Source: Paracoccaceae bacterium
GTDB taxonomy: Bacteria; Pseudomonadota; Alphaproteobacteria; Rhodobacterales; Rhodobacteraceae
Assembly (NCBI GenBank): GCA_014239455.1
Contig: JAAZYV010000025.1
Span: 1-64,000, forward strand
Direction: 5' to 3'
DNA: 64,000 bases
In this document: positions 1 through 12,729 of the stretch, in pieces
Numbering within the stretch: position 1 is the first letter of the stretch
How the letters are laid out: each line of letters starts with the position of its first letter
Position numbers and translations under genes: made by a program
The notes under the pieces: generated by a model
The model's database searches: none
What the model was told of the DNA's origin: nothing
What the model saw: the letters and a program-made list of their open reading frames with translations, nothing else

Positions 1-12
1 ACTTCTTCTCCA

Positions 13-50
13 AGAAACCCCCAGCTCTTCGTTGGGGTTTCTTTTGCTTT
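13..50 (+). terminator. Intrinsic terminator of a gene left of the window
   Basis: GAAACCCC (14-21) pairs with GGGGTTTC (34-41) around a 12-base loop, followed by a T-rich tail (42-50). It sits at the very start of the window and would end a plus-strand gene lying off the left edge. In many alphaproteobacteria lon precedes the HU gene, but nothing of that gene is visible here. Confidence 0.7.
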
Positions 51-351
51 AGCCGTAATTTAATTTACTAAAACCAACTCTTGTTGTTTTTGCGTTTTTC
101 CAATCTTTAGCAATTAATGTTTTTACGAAGATCTTTTTTTAACACGAAATTCCCTAGCTAAACCGCAGTTTCACTTGTTTTTAAACCTAATTTGTGGCCT
201 TCAAATCACAGATTCAATAACAGTTCATATAAATAGAAGAAAAAATAACACTATACTAAAAAGAAGGATTGAAATTACCCTCAAATTCGTTGTACTCAAT
301 AGTAAGGCTTAGATTGAAAGTCTTAAAGAGAGTTTAAAAAGGGTGGAAAAA
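51..351 (+). promoter_or_regulatory. AT-rich leader region of the HU gene
   Basis: This 300-base stretch has no convincing reading frame. It must hold the promoter of the HU gene, because an intrinsic terminator lies just before it. The best candidate I see is TTGAAA (269-274), an 18-base spacer and TACTCA (293-298). A second -10-like TATACT lies at 252-257 without a good -35. Both assignments are weak. The last bases hold the Shine-Dalgarno-like AGGGTGG. Confidence 0.3.
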
Positions 352-642
352 ATGACAAACAAACCAATGACTAAAAGCCAACTTGTAGCCAATCTAGCAG
401 AATCTACTGGTTCTGACAAAGCATCAGCAAATAGAATGATCGATGCCTTATCTGCAATAATTAGCAAAGAAGTTGCAGGCGGAGGTGCCGTAACCCTACC
501 AGGAATAGGAAAGTTTTCTTGCCGAGCCCGCCCAGAAAGAATGGTGCGAAATCCAGCTACTGGAGAACAGATGAAAAAGGCTGCTGATAGAGTAGTTAAA
601 GTTTCAATAGCAAAAGCACTCAAAGACGTAATTAATCCTTAA
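352..642 (+). CDS. hup: DNA-binding protein HU
   Basis: Small nucleoid protein of 96 residues that binds and bends DNA as a dimer. The start NKPMTKSQLVANLAE and the body with GGGAVTLPGIGKFSCRARPERMVRNPATGE are typical of the HU/IHF family; the last stretch is the DNA-gripping beta arm with its RNPATGE turn. I prefer the ATG at 352 over the in-frame GTG at 343. A GGGTGG Shine-Dalgarno-like sequence lies at the right distance, and alphaproteobacterial HU proteins usually begin with a short segment before KPMTK. The gene stands alone between two terminators and is probably monocistronic. Confidence 0.95.
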   Translation: MTNKPMTKSQLVANLAESTGSDKASANRMIDALSAIISKEVAGGGAVTLPGIGKFSCRARPERMVRNPATGEQMKKAADRVVKVSIAKALKDVINP

Positions 643-656
643 AATTCAAATATCCA

Positions 657-684
657 GAAAAGCCACATTAACACGTGGCTTTTC
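657..684 (+). terminator. Intrinsic terminator of hup
   Basis: A perfect 10-base stem, GAAAAGCCAC (657-666) and GTGGCTTTTC (675-684), with loop ATTAACAC and T residues on the 3' side. It lies 14 bases after the hup stop codon and separates hup from the transporter gene. Confidence 0.85.
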
Positions 685-716
685 GCATCTAATTTGCTTC
701 AAAAAACAAAAAATAC

Positions 717-5182
<4,466 letters not shown>

Positions 5183-5202
5183 GAGTCGGCCTTCAAGTTA
5201 TT

Positions 5203-5538
5203 CTATACTCTCATAGGCATTACTACATAGATAGAACCAGTATCATCAACATCCTGCATCAAAGCAGGGTCACCTGACGATTGGAAACTAAATTCAACTC
5301 TTTCGCTATCAACCTGCGAGGTCAATTCCTGTAAATACCTAGCGTTGAAACCAATCTCTAATGGTTCATCTGAGTAATCAACCAATAATTCATCCTCTGC
5401 TTTTCCATTTTCTGGAGAATTAACTGAAAGATGTAATTTGCCTGAGCTGAGAGATAATTTTACCGCACGGGACCTGTCTGAACTCACTGTTGAAACACGA
5501 TCTACCGCCTCTGAAAACTCTGCTGCATTAACTTTCAT
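5203..5538 (-). CDS. dnaN: DNA polymerase III beta clamp, C-terminal part (frameshifted)
   Basis: Encodes about 111 residues equal to the last third (domain III) of the sliding clamp: AAEFSEAVDRVSTVSS, SRAVKLSLS and the C-terminal YVVMPMRV are typical. It is not an independent gene in any genome I know of. The frame joins that of the upstream piece through a one-base slip at a run of eight A residues. Read with the slip, the two parts give a normal beta clamp of about 372 residues. An ATG at 5538 overlaps the upstream TGA (ATGA), so separate translation by coupling is formally possible. Confidence 0.85.
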   Translation of the reverse strand: MKVNAAEFSEAVDRVSTVSSDRSRAVKLSLSSGKLHLSVNSPENGKAEDELLVDYSDEPLEIGFNARYLQELTSQVDSERVEFSFQSSGDPALMQDVDDTGSIYVVMPMRV

Positions 5539-5548
5539 TTTTTTTCAT
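5535..5548 (-). other. A8 slippery run at the dnaN frameshift
   Basis: On the minus strand the sequence reads GAAAAAAAATGAAAG, with eight A at 5545-5538. In the upstream frame it reads GAA AAA AAA TGA (stop). Re-reading one A, or a transcript with nine A, continues as AAA ATG AAA GTT into the correct downstream frame. It may be a transcription-slippage or ribosomal frameshift site, a true mutation, or a homopolymer sequencing error. Confidence 0.75.
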
Positions 5549-6320
5549 TGTTTACAGGTATAACTCTCTTATAATCTGGAAATGTTCCATCTACAACTTT
5601 TGAAGTTAGGGTCAAATTCTGATTTGAAAATCTGATTTTATTATTTGATACTGAAATAGAGATCTCATCGTTTCCCGTTTCCAGTACCATTCTTAATTCA
5701 GAAACTGTTTTTTTAGGAACTATTACGCCACTGAATGACTTCATACCTTCAGGCGGATCAACATCTATTTGAGCCAATCTATGGCCATCTGTTGCTACTG
5801 CCCGTAAAAAATGACTCCCTCCTTCTTCACATGGATGAAAATATACACCGTTTAGGTAATATCGAGTCTCTTCTGAAGACATAGCAAACTTTGATTTATC
5901 AAAAAGCCTCTTGATAACTTTAGCGGCAGCAACAAATTCGTTTTCATATTCTTCAGAAGCCATAACTGGAAAATCTTCTTTCGGCAAAGTAGAAAGAAAA
6001 AAACGCGATTTAGATGCTGAAATTTCTAACTGATTAGAACCTGCATCCCCAATTAATTGTATTAGGGATCCATCAGGAAGTTTTCTGACAATTTCATGAA
6101 AGGTATTTGCCCCAACAGTTAAAGCCCCAGGAATTTCAACAACCGCCTTCACTTTATCCAAAACTTCTATGTCTAAATCTGTAGTACGCAAAAATAATTG
6201 ATCATCCCGAGCCTCAATCAACACATTTGAAAGAATGGGAATTGTTGTCCTTTTTTCAACAATGGATTGTACTCTTCCCATAGCTTTGAAAAGTTCAGTT
6301 TGTTCAATACTAGCCTTCAT
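5535..6320 (-). CDS. dnaN: DNA polymerase III beta clamp, N-terminal part (frameshifted)
   Basis: The beta clamp forms a ring that tethers the replicative polymerase to DNA. This piece of 261 residues (ATG at 6320) covers domains I and II and the first strand of domain III. Family features are GRVQSIVEKRTTIPILSNVLIEA near the start, LRAVATDGHRLAQ in the middle and DGTFPDYKRVIP at the end, followed by NNEKK and a TGA. Family members are about 370 residues, so this piece alone lacks most of domain III and is unlikely to close a ring. It lies 69 bases after dnaA in the same cluster. Confidence 0.9.
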   Translation of the reverse strand: MKASIEQTELFKAMGRVQSIVEKRTTIPILSNVLIEARDDQLFLRTTDLDIEVLDKVKAVVEIPGALTVGANTFHEIVRKLPDGSLIQLIGDAGSNQLEISASKSRFFLSTLPKEDFPVMASEEYENEFVAAAKVIKRLFDKSKFAMSSEETRYYLNGVYFHPCEEGGSHFLRAVATDGHRLAQIDVDPPEGMKSFSGVIVPKKTVSELRMVLETGNDEISISVSNNKIRFSNQNLTLTSKVVDGTFPDYKRVIPVNNEKK

Positions 6321-6389
6321 AACATACCGTCCAAAAATCCCACTCAGATTCTACTACTAAAATTAACCTATTTTCAATTGAATTCTAAC

Positions 6390-7772
6390 TTAAGCTTCTA
6401 ACATTCTTCTGAGGATTTCTACTTCCTCGGCTATTTGCAGATCTTTATATTTTAAATCTTCAATTCTCTTAACAGCATGAATTACTGTGGTGTGATCACG
6501 GCCTCCAAATCTCCGGCCTATCTCGGGCAAAGATTTAGAAGTGAGTGTCTTTGCTAAAAACATGGCCACTTGTCTAGGTCTAGAAACTACTCTTGATCTT
6601 CTTGCTGAAATCATGTCGCTCATTCGAAGATTGTAATGTTCTGAAACCTTTCTAATAATTTCATCTATTGTAACCTTCCTTTCAGATATTCTTAGAATAT
6701 CAGCTAAACACTCTTGGGCCATATCAATGTCTACTTCCCTACCTACTAATGAAGCATAAGCATAAAGCCTAGTAAGAGAACCTTCTAAAACACGAACATT
6801 CGAAGAAATCCGATGAGCTAGAAATTCCAAAATCCCAGAACCAATCTGAATACCAGGGTGAAGTTTACTTTGAACTTCAACCTTTGACTGAAGAATACCC
6901 AGCCTCAATTCATAATCTGTTGGGTGCAAATCTACTACCAGCCCCCATGCCAATCTTGATTTAATCCGTTCTTCCAGACCGTCTATTTCTCCTGGTGCTC
7001 TATCCGCTGAAATAACAATTTGTTTTCCATGTTCAACAAGGGCATTAAATGTATGAAAAAACTCATCTTGGGTGCTTTCCTTTCCAGCAATGAACTGAAC
7101 ATCATCAACCATAAGAATATCGACCGAGCGAAACAACTCCTTAAACCCATGCATGTCCTTAAATCTTAGCGCTTGAACAAAACGATACATGAACTGTTCA
7201 GCGGAAAGATATAACATTCTTGCATTTGGATTTCTATTTTGTGTTTGCCAAGCTATTGCATGCATAAGATGCGTCTTGCCTAACCCAACACCACCATATA
7301 AGAAAAGCGGGTTGAATGTTACCGAACCTCCTTCAGCAACTCTCCTTGCTGCAGCATGAGCCAACTCATTAGGCTTTCCCACAACGAAAAGATCAAAAGT
7401 AAACCTTTTATCAAGGGGCGAAGATGGTAATTCAATATCAGTAGAATTAGTAGAAATTGCTTTAGCCAATACCTTATCTCTCTTTTGAGTAATTTCTTCT
7501 GCAGAATTTTCTAACTCTTTTTGTTCTCCCTTTTGATTTTCAATTTCGAAAATTAAGGTATCTACTTTGAGGCTTTCTTTACTAAAACATTTTATTATTA
7601 TTTCACTATAATTGGTTTCTATCCAGTTTGCGATAAAACTGCTGGGAACATGAAATGTGACTTTGCCTCCTTCGCATTTTATATAGTTAAGAGAGTTTAT
7701 CCAATTATTAAATATGCCCGCACCCAATTCTTTTTGAAGTAAAGATCGAACATTTTGCCAATTTTTGTCCAT
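6390..7772 (-). CDS. dnaA: Chromosomal replication initiator DnaA
   Basis: AAA+ protein that binds DnaA boxes and melts oriC. 460 residues. Domain I is at the start (WQNVRSLLQKELG...FNNWI). The AAA+ core has Walker A LYGGVGLGKTHLMHAI and Walker B ILMVDDVQFIAGK. The C-terminal domain IV carries the DnaA signature GGRDHTTVIHAVKRIE that reads the box. The ATG at 7772 has AAGGG seven bases upstream. It is transcribed with the rhodanese gene 20 bases upstream and with dnaN-recF-gyrB downstream. The likely origin is about 43 kb away, beside hemE, not here. Confidence 0.97.
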   Translation of the reverse strand: MDKNWQNVRSLLQKELGAGIFNNWINSLNYIKCEGGKVTFHVPSSFIANWIETNYSEIIIKCFSKESLKVDTLIFEIENQKGEQKELENSAEEITQKRDKVLAKAISTNSTDIELPSSPLDKRFTFDLFVVGKPNELAHAAARRVAEGGSVTFNPLFLYGGVGLGKTHLMHAIAWQTQNRNPNARMLYLSAEQFMYRFVQALRFKDMHGFKELFRSVDILMVDDVQFIAGKESTQDEFFHTFNALVEHGKQIVISADRAPGEIDGLEERIKSRLAWGLVVDLHPTDYELRLGILQSKVEVQSKLHPGIQIGSGILEFLAHRISSNVRVLEGSLTRLYAYASLVGREVDIDMAQECLADILRISERKVTIDEIIRKVSEHYNLRMSDMISARRSRVVSRPRQVAMFLAKTLTSKSLPEIGRRFGGRDHTTVIHAVKRIEDLKYKDLQIAEEVEILRRMLEA

Positions 7773-7792
7773 TTAACACCCTTTAATTCGAT

Positions 7793-8266
7793 TTATAGTT
7801 GCTTCCATGGCAAATTCGAATACTTCCAACCATTAAGAGTTCCTCTCTTCAAACCTTCAGAAAGATCCCCTTCAAATCCATATCTAACATTCACACAAAA
7901 TATGTCATCAAATTCTTTATGAGAATGTTGGATAAAATTGTTCACTTCCGATGCTGCCTGCAAAGATCTAGCACCAGAACGACAAAGGAAATATATATTC
8001 TTGGCCTTATCAAGGTTCACTCTCCTCAAAAAAGTTTCCAAAAATTCTGGGTTTTTTTTCATTTCTGGAAAGCTAGCCCATTCACAAAATATGACCTCGT
8101 TATGCATGTCTAAAGAATAAGGAATGCCAACAAAGTTCCACTCTGCATGACTTCTCACATCCACTAAAAAGCTACTCTTGCAACCCACTAGTTTTTCATA
8201 GGCCCTATCAGGGTCTATCTCATCGATGCCATTTTGGGATTTTTGATCATTCAACTGATTATCCAA
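7793..8266 (-). CDS. Rhodanese-like domain protein
   Basis: 157-residue cytoplasmic protein with one rhodanese homology domain. It shows the entry FLVDVRSHAEWNFVGIP and the active-site loop with catalytic Cys in FLCRSGARSL. Rhodanese domains transfer sulfane sulfur or serve as regulatory folds; the substrate is unknown. The start is a TTG at 8266 with an ideal AGGAG six to seven bases upstream. It sits directly before dnaA on the same strand, so dnaA is probably cotranscribed with it. Confidence 0.85.
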   Translation of the reverse strand: MDNQLNDQKSQNGIDEIDPDRAYEKLVGCKSSFLVDVRSHAEWNFVGIPYSLDMHNEVIFCEWASFPEMKKNPEFLETFLRRVNLDKAKNIYFLCRSGARSLQAASEVNNFIQHSHKEFDDIFCVNVRYGFEGDLSEGLKRGTLNGWKYSNLPWKQL

Positions 8267-8458
8267 CCAATGCTCCTATTCATGACATTTTTGTGTTCTT
8301 AAATTCAGCAACATTTTGTTTCGATTAAAATCCTTTTACAGGAAAAATTCAAAAGAATCGTTTTCCCTTATCTAAGATTAAACTTTGCTAACAGTAGGAG
8401 CAATAGGACCGAATAGCGAACATCAAAAAAATTTAAAATTTATTTGAATGTAGAGGAT

Positions 8459-8725
8459 CTATTTGGCTATGGCTTTCACTCTAGATGACAAACGAGAGAG
8501 TGTTCTACTGACAGTGTTTTTATGGAATAACCCCTTAGTCACTCCTCTCATCATTTCTGGCTGCGCCGCTTTTAAACATTCTGCAGCACCCTTTGGATCT
8601 CTTGCCTCAATTGCTTCTTCCACTCTTCTAATGAAAGTTCTTATTCTCGATCTCCTAGATTTTTTTATCTCAGTTCGCTTAATTGTTTGTCGAACTCTTT
8701 TTTTTGCAGAAACGGAATTTGCCAT
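8459..8725 (-). CDS. rpsT: 30S ribosomal protein S20
   Basis: 88-residue basic protein that binds 16S rRNA in the body of the small subunit. The start [27 protein letters not shown] and the end [19 protein letters not shown] are typical of S20. The mutM / enoyl-CoA hydratase / rpsT / dnaA order is familiar from Rhodobacterales. The 192 bases after it, up to the rhodanese start, contain no gene or clear terminator that I can see. Confidence 0.95.
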   Translation of the reverse strand: MANSVSAKKRVRQTIKRTEIKKSRRSRIRTFIRRVEEAIEARDPKGAAECLKAAQPEMMRGVTKGLFHKNTVSRTLSRLSSRVKAIAK

Positions 8726-8797
8726 AGATAAACTCTCTGTCAGTAAACAATTACGTGGTGCTTACACAGACTTTTAGATCAAGTCAATCAATATAAA

Positions 8798-9574
8798 CTA
8801 TTTGTCCGTAAACTTAGGACTCCTTTTTTCAATGAATGCTGCCATGCCTTCTTTCTGATCATCTTTACCAAATAGTGAGTGGAATTTCCTTCGCTCAAAT
8901 AGTATACCTGTCGACATATTAGTTTGCTCTGAAAGCTTGATGGCCTCTTTTATAGCTAGGATAGTTAATAAAGATTTCTCTGATATTTTTCTCGCTAAAT
9001 CCAAGGCGCCTAGTTCCAATTCTTCTTCTGGCATTACTCTACTAACTAATCCCACTCTCTCTGCTTCATGAGCGCCCATGTATCTGCCCGACAAATGCAT
9101 GTCCATTGCTTTTGATTTTCCAACTGCCCTAGGTAATCTCTGTGTTCCTCCAATGCCAGCCATCACCCCCAAATTGATCTCAGGTTGGCCAAATTTTGCC
9201 GTATCAGAAGATAAAATGATGTCACACATCATTGCTAGTTCACAACCACCACCTAATGCATAACCAGAAACCGCAGCTATAAGAGGTTTTCTAAATGATG
9301 AAATGATATCATGTTCCTCGGTAAAAAAATCCTCCAAAAACATCTCTACAGAATCTTTTTTTTCCATTTCTTTTATGTCAGCGCCAGCAGCAAAAAATTT
9401 ATCTTTTCCTGCAAGTACTACAACTCTAACCTTAGAGTCCTTGTCAGCACTGCTTAGCACTGAGCACAGTTCAGAAAGCATTTTTTTGTTTATAGCGTTA
9501 AGTGATTCTGGACGGTTCAACCTGATCAACAAAACAGAATCATGATCTTCTAATAATATTGTTTCATATGCCAT
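8798..9574 (-). CDS. Enoyl-CoA hydratase
   Basis: Crotonase-family enzyme of 258 residues, expected to hydrate trans-2-enoyl-CoA in fatty-acid or related acyl-CoA degradation. It shows FAAGADIKEM (oxyanion hole), ALGGGCELAMMCDIILSS and FGQPEINLGVMAGIGGTQRLPRAVG, which includes the catalytic Glu positions. The frame is open to 9607, but the ATG at 9574 starts the usual MAYETILLE, so I use it. The paaF- or fadB-type substrate cannot be assigned. It lies between mutM and rpsT, on the same strand as both. Confidence 0.9.
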   Translation of the reverse strand: MAYETILLEDHDSVLLIRLNRPESLNAINKKMLSELCSVLSSADKDSKVRVVVLAGKDKFFAAGADIKEMEKKDSVEMFLEDFFTEEHDIISSFRKPLIAAVSGYALGGGCELAMMCDIILSSDTAKFGQPEINLGVMAGIGGTQRLPRAVGKSKAMDMHLSGRYMGAHEAERVGLVSRVMPEEELELGALDLARKISEKSLLTILAIKEAIKLSEQTNMSTGILFERRKFHSLFGKDDQKEGMAAFIEKRSPKFTDK

Positions 9575-9669
9575 TTTTTTCTTAAAAATCCTCTTTAATT
9601 TCAACAATCTTTATCACAATGAATAAGTTAATTTGTGGGGCCAAAACCTGCAAGAAATATTGCTTAGTA

Positions 9670-10554
9670 TTATTTCTGACATTCTGAACAAAAAAAAGTC
9701 GACCTTCCTGACTGATTTACTCGCTGAACACTAGAACCACATTCATCTCTTTTGCATTTAATACCTTCTCTAGAATAGACACTAAAGCTATTCTGAAAAT
9801 AACCCAAGTCTCCTCCTACCTTTTTAAAGTCTCTGAGAGACGATCCTCCTGCTTCAATTGCTTTCCTCAATATCTCTCTAATCGAATTTGCTAACACCTC
9901 ACATTCAAAATTATCAATCTTTAAACATAGCCTGAAAGGGGAAATTCTTGATTCCCATAATATCTCACATGCGTAAATATTACCTAACCCCGCCAATAAC
10001 TTCTGATCCATGAGAGCTGTTTTTATATAGGATTTTTTATTTTTTATAGAAGATTTCAAAACTTCAGAAGAAAAATGATTCGTAAGTGGTTCTGGGCCTA
10101 GTTTAGAAAGCCACTGGTGTGAGCTAATTATCTCTGATTTGAATATATCAATAGCACCAAATCGTCTCACATCATTATAAGTTATCCGTTTTTGGTCAGA
10201 AAAATCAATTATAATATGATCATGAGGTCCGGTAGGTTTAACCGTGTGAAAAAAAACCCCCATCTCTTTTGGTTTTTTTGAGTCTTTTTTTTCCTTTGAT
10301 GTGTCTGAAACTAAAATCCTACCAGACATCCCAAGGTGCATTATTAATATATTGCCCGTATTAAGCTTAAAAAGTAAGAATTTTCCCCTTCTATTTAGCT
10401 CCTCAATTATAGAACCTTCCAACTTATCTTTAATTCCAAAAGGTATTTGCCATCTTAAATTTTCCCGAAATTGATGATATCTTAAAATGCGGTTACCAAC
10501 GACATGAGGTCTCAACCCACGGCAAACTGTTTCTACTTCTGGTAATTCAGGCAA
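9670..10554 (-). CDS. mutM: Formamidopyrimidine-DNA glycosylase
   Basis: Base-excision repair enzyme (Fpg) that removes 8-oxoguanine and formamidopyrimidines and nicks the strand. 294 residues. The catalytic proline must be residue 2, and here PELPEVETVCRGL follows directly after a TTG codon at 10554, which has GGAG upstream. The start is therefore this TTG and not the TTG at 10566. Other features are LGMSGRIL, LLAGLGNIYACEIL and a C-terminal zinc finger with CKRDEC and FCSEC. Confidence 0.95.
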   Translation of the reverse strand: MPELPEVETVCRGLRPHVVGNRILRYHQFRENLRWQIPFGIKDKLEGSIIEELNRRGKFLLFKLNTGNILIMHLGMSGRILVSDTSKEKKDSKKPKEMGVFFHTVKPTGPHDHIIIDFSDQKRITYNDVRRFGAIDIFKSEIISSHQWLSKLGPEPLTNHFSSEVLKSSIKNKKSYIKTALMDQKLLAGLGNIYACEILWESRISPFRLCLKIDNFECEVLANSIREILRKAIEAGGSSLRDFKKVGGDLGYFQNSFSVYSREGIKCKRDECGSSVQRVNQSGRSTFFCSECQK

Positions 10555-10661
10555 AAAAGTCTCCAAAACAAAAGATTATTTCAATTCTACTAAATAAGAT
10601 TATAGTTAGCTTTGACAATATGAAACCTTTTTATGTAATTTATTAATTGAGAAAAATAATC

Positions 10662-11591
10662 ATGGGAAAACTTGGTTTTTTTTATCATGAGGACTGTCTG
10701 AATCATCTGGTGCCAACAGGGCATCCAGAAAATAAAACCAGGCTTAATAAAATTTTGGGTAAGCTAAATTCAAAGACTTTAGTTAACCTCAAATTGATGG
10801 AACCAAAGCTAGCAGATGATGATCTAATAAAATTGGGCCATTCTAAAACTTATTTGGAAAACCTTTATGATCTCGTACCAACTTCTGGAATAATAAAATT
10901 AGACGCGGACACCTTCATGTCACCTGGAACACTGCGATCGGCAAAAAGAGGCGTTGGAGCTATTATAGCTGCCGTAGACGGCGTGCTAGATAATACTATT
11001 AAAAATGCCTTTTGTGCAATCAGACCTCCTGGCCACCATGCAGAAAAGGAAAAAGCAATGGGATTTTGCTTTCTTAATTCGGTTGGGATTGGAGCTAAAT
11101 ATGCACTTAGCAAGAAGGGAATTGAAAGAGTTGCAGTAGTAGACTTTGATGTTCATCATGGAAATGGAACCCAGAGATTACTGTGGAATGAACCAAACTG
11201 CCTCTTTATATCAATACACCAGAAAATGTTATTCCCTAACACAGGAGTTGAGGAGGAGACAGGTGTAAATAATAATATCTTAAACATTCCTGTATCACCT
11301 TTTTCATCAGGATCTAATTTAAGAACTTTATTTGATGAAATAGTTGTTCCTAAATTGAGTTTATTTGACCCAGACATTTTACTTATTTCCGCAGGATTTG
11401 ACGGCCACATAAGTGACCAAATTTCTCAAACCTGCTGGTTAACAGAAGATTACACCTATATAATAAAAAAACTTAAAAGTTTTGCAGAAAAAAATTGTAA
11501 GAACAGAATTGTGTCATCTCTAGAAGGCGGATATGAGCTTAATAGTTTAGGAGAATGCTGTGAGGCACATATAAAAGTATTGATGGAGTAA
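10662..11591 (+). CDS. Histone deacetylase-family amidohydrolase
   Basis: 309-residue protein of the arginase/deacetylase fold (class II HDAC, acetylpolyamine amidohydrolase and AcuC group). It has RPPGHHAEKEKAMGFCFLNSVGIGA with the catalytic His pair, VVDFDVHHGNGTQ with the zinc-binding Asp/His, LLISAGFDGH with the third zinc ligand and SSLEGGYEL with the active-site Gly-Gly-Tyr. Substrates of bacterial members are acetylated polyamines or small acetyl compounds, not determined here. I use the ATG at 10662 (GAGA upstream). xseB follows after three bases and ispA overlaps xseB, so the three genes look like one operon. Confidence 0.88.
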   Translation: MGKLGFFYHEDCLNHLVPTGHPENKTRLNKILGKLNSKTLVNLKLMEPKLADDDLIKLGHSKTYLENLYDLVPTSGIIKLDADTFMSPGTLRSAKRGVGAIIAAVDGVLDNTIKNAFCAIRPPGHHAEKEKAMGFCFLNSVGIGAKYALSKKGIERVAVVDFDVHHGNGTQRLLWNEPNCLFISIHQKMLFPNTGVEEETGVNNNILNIPVSPFSSGSNLRTLFDEIVVPKLSLFDPDILLISAGFDGHISDQISQTCWLTEDYTYIIKKLKSFAEKNCKNRIVSSLEGGYELNSLGECCEAHIKVLME

Positions 11592-11594
11592 AAT

Positions 11595-11831
11595 ATGGGA
11601 AAATTAGAAATCGCGGACATGAATTTTGAAGAAGCCCTCCAGGAATTAGAAATCATAATTGAAAAACTTGAATCTGGAGAAGTCCCTCTTGAAGAAACGA
11701 TAGCTTTATATGACAGGGGATCAGAATTGAAAAAACACTGTGAACTAAAATTACAATCTGCTGAAGAAAAAATACAGCGAATTAGCCTATCACAAAAAGC
11801 TTCTGAGGACTTGAAAATTGAAGACGTATAA
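11595..11831 (+). CDS. xseB: Exonuclease VII small subunit
   Basis: 78-residue subunit of exonuclease VII, which degrades single-stranded DNA from both ends together with XseA. The sequence NFEEALQELEIIIEKLESGEVPLEETIALYDRGSELKKHCE is the classic helical hairpin. The ATG at 11595 follows the deacetylase stop by three bases. The next gene, ispA, starts inside it. The large subunit is not in the window. Confidence 0.93.
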   Translation: MGKLEIADMNFEEALQELEIIIEKLESGEVPLEETIALYDRGSELKKHCELKLQSAEEKIQRISLSQKASEDLKIEDV

Positions 11832-12729
11832 ACAAAATAAAAGCTCTGAATCAAAAGAATTCTTGGAAGAGCTTATTGTTTCTTCTTCAGAAACAAATGC
11901 AAAACTTTTGAGACTTCTCCCAAGTGCTGCAAAGGGGAAATTATTTGAAGCTATTAACTACGTGATTTTTAGTGGAGGAAAAAGATTTAGAGCATTCTTG
12001 ACTTTACAATCTGCCAAGCTTTTCGACGTTCCAAGGGAGCAAGCTCTGCAGGCTGCGGCGGCTGTTGAACTAATCCATGCCTATTCACTAGTTCACGATG
12101 ATCTACCTTCAATGGACAACGATGACATGCGCAGGGGAAAACCTACTGTCCACATAAAATGGAATGAAGCCACTGCCATTTTGGTGGGTGATTGTCTACA
12201 GGCCTATGCTTACGAAGTACTTTGCTCAGAAAAAACCCATCCTAACCCAGAAGTAAGAATTAACCTGATTAAAAACCTTACCATGGCAGCAGGTTTTCAC
12301 GGTATGGTTTTAGGTCAGGCTAAGGATTTGGATGTTGGGAAAAAATCAAGAAAATCAAGTTTGGATGATATTTTGGAACTGCAAAAACTAAAGACTGGTG
12401 CTTTGTTTAAATGGTCCGTTGAAGCTGCTAGTATTTTAGGAGGAGCAAGTAGTAAAGCACTTTGCAACTATGCAAATGCGATTGGTCTGGCTTTTCAAAT
12501 CAAAGATGATCTATTAGATTACGAGGGAGTTGAGGAAGAAACAGGTAAGCGAGTGGGAAAAGATAATTTGGCCGGCAAAGCAACTTTAGTATCCTTATTA
12601 GGGGTTGATGGAGCAAAGAAAAGAACATTCCAATTATGTGAAGAGGCCTGTGAGGCCCTAAATTGTTTTGGCCAAAAATCATATATACTCAAGGCCGCTG
12701 CTCGTTTTACGATTGAGCGTGGCTTTTGA
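11818..12729 (+). CDS. ispA: Polyprenyl (farnesyl) diphosphate synthase
   Basis: 303-residue trans-prenyltransferase that condenses IPP with allylic diphosphates to geranyl/farnesyl diphosphate, for quinones and undecaprenyl phosphate. The first Asp-rich motif is in LVHDDLPSMDNDDMRRGKPTVH and the second in QIKDDLLDYEG; the GGKRFR motif is near residue 55. The start is TTG at 11818 inside xseB, with TGAGGA eight bases upstream. The 3' end overlaps the convergent aminopeptidase by 23 bases. In related bacteria dxs commonly follows ispA; it is absent here. Confidence 0.92.
   Translation: MKTYKQNKSSESKEFLEELIVSSSETNAKLLRLLPSAAKGKLFEAINYVIFSGGKRFRAFLTLQSAKLFDVPREQALQAAAAVELIHAYSLVHDDLPSMDNDDMRRGKPTVHIKWNEATAILVGDCLQAYAYEVLCSEKTHPNPEVRINLIKNLTMAAGFHGMVLGQAKDLDVGKKSRKSSLDDILELQKLKTGALFKWSVEAASILGGASSKALCNYANAIGLAFQIKDDLLDYEGVEEETGKRVGKDNLAGKATLVSLLGVDGAKKRTFQLCEEACEALNCFGQKSYILKAAARFTIERGF

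Noticed and set aside
309..623. A minus-strand frame of 104 residues over hup
   Set aside because: It is the shadow of the HU gene; the plus-strand HU protein is unmistakable.
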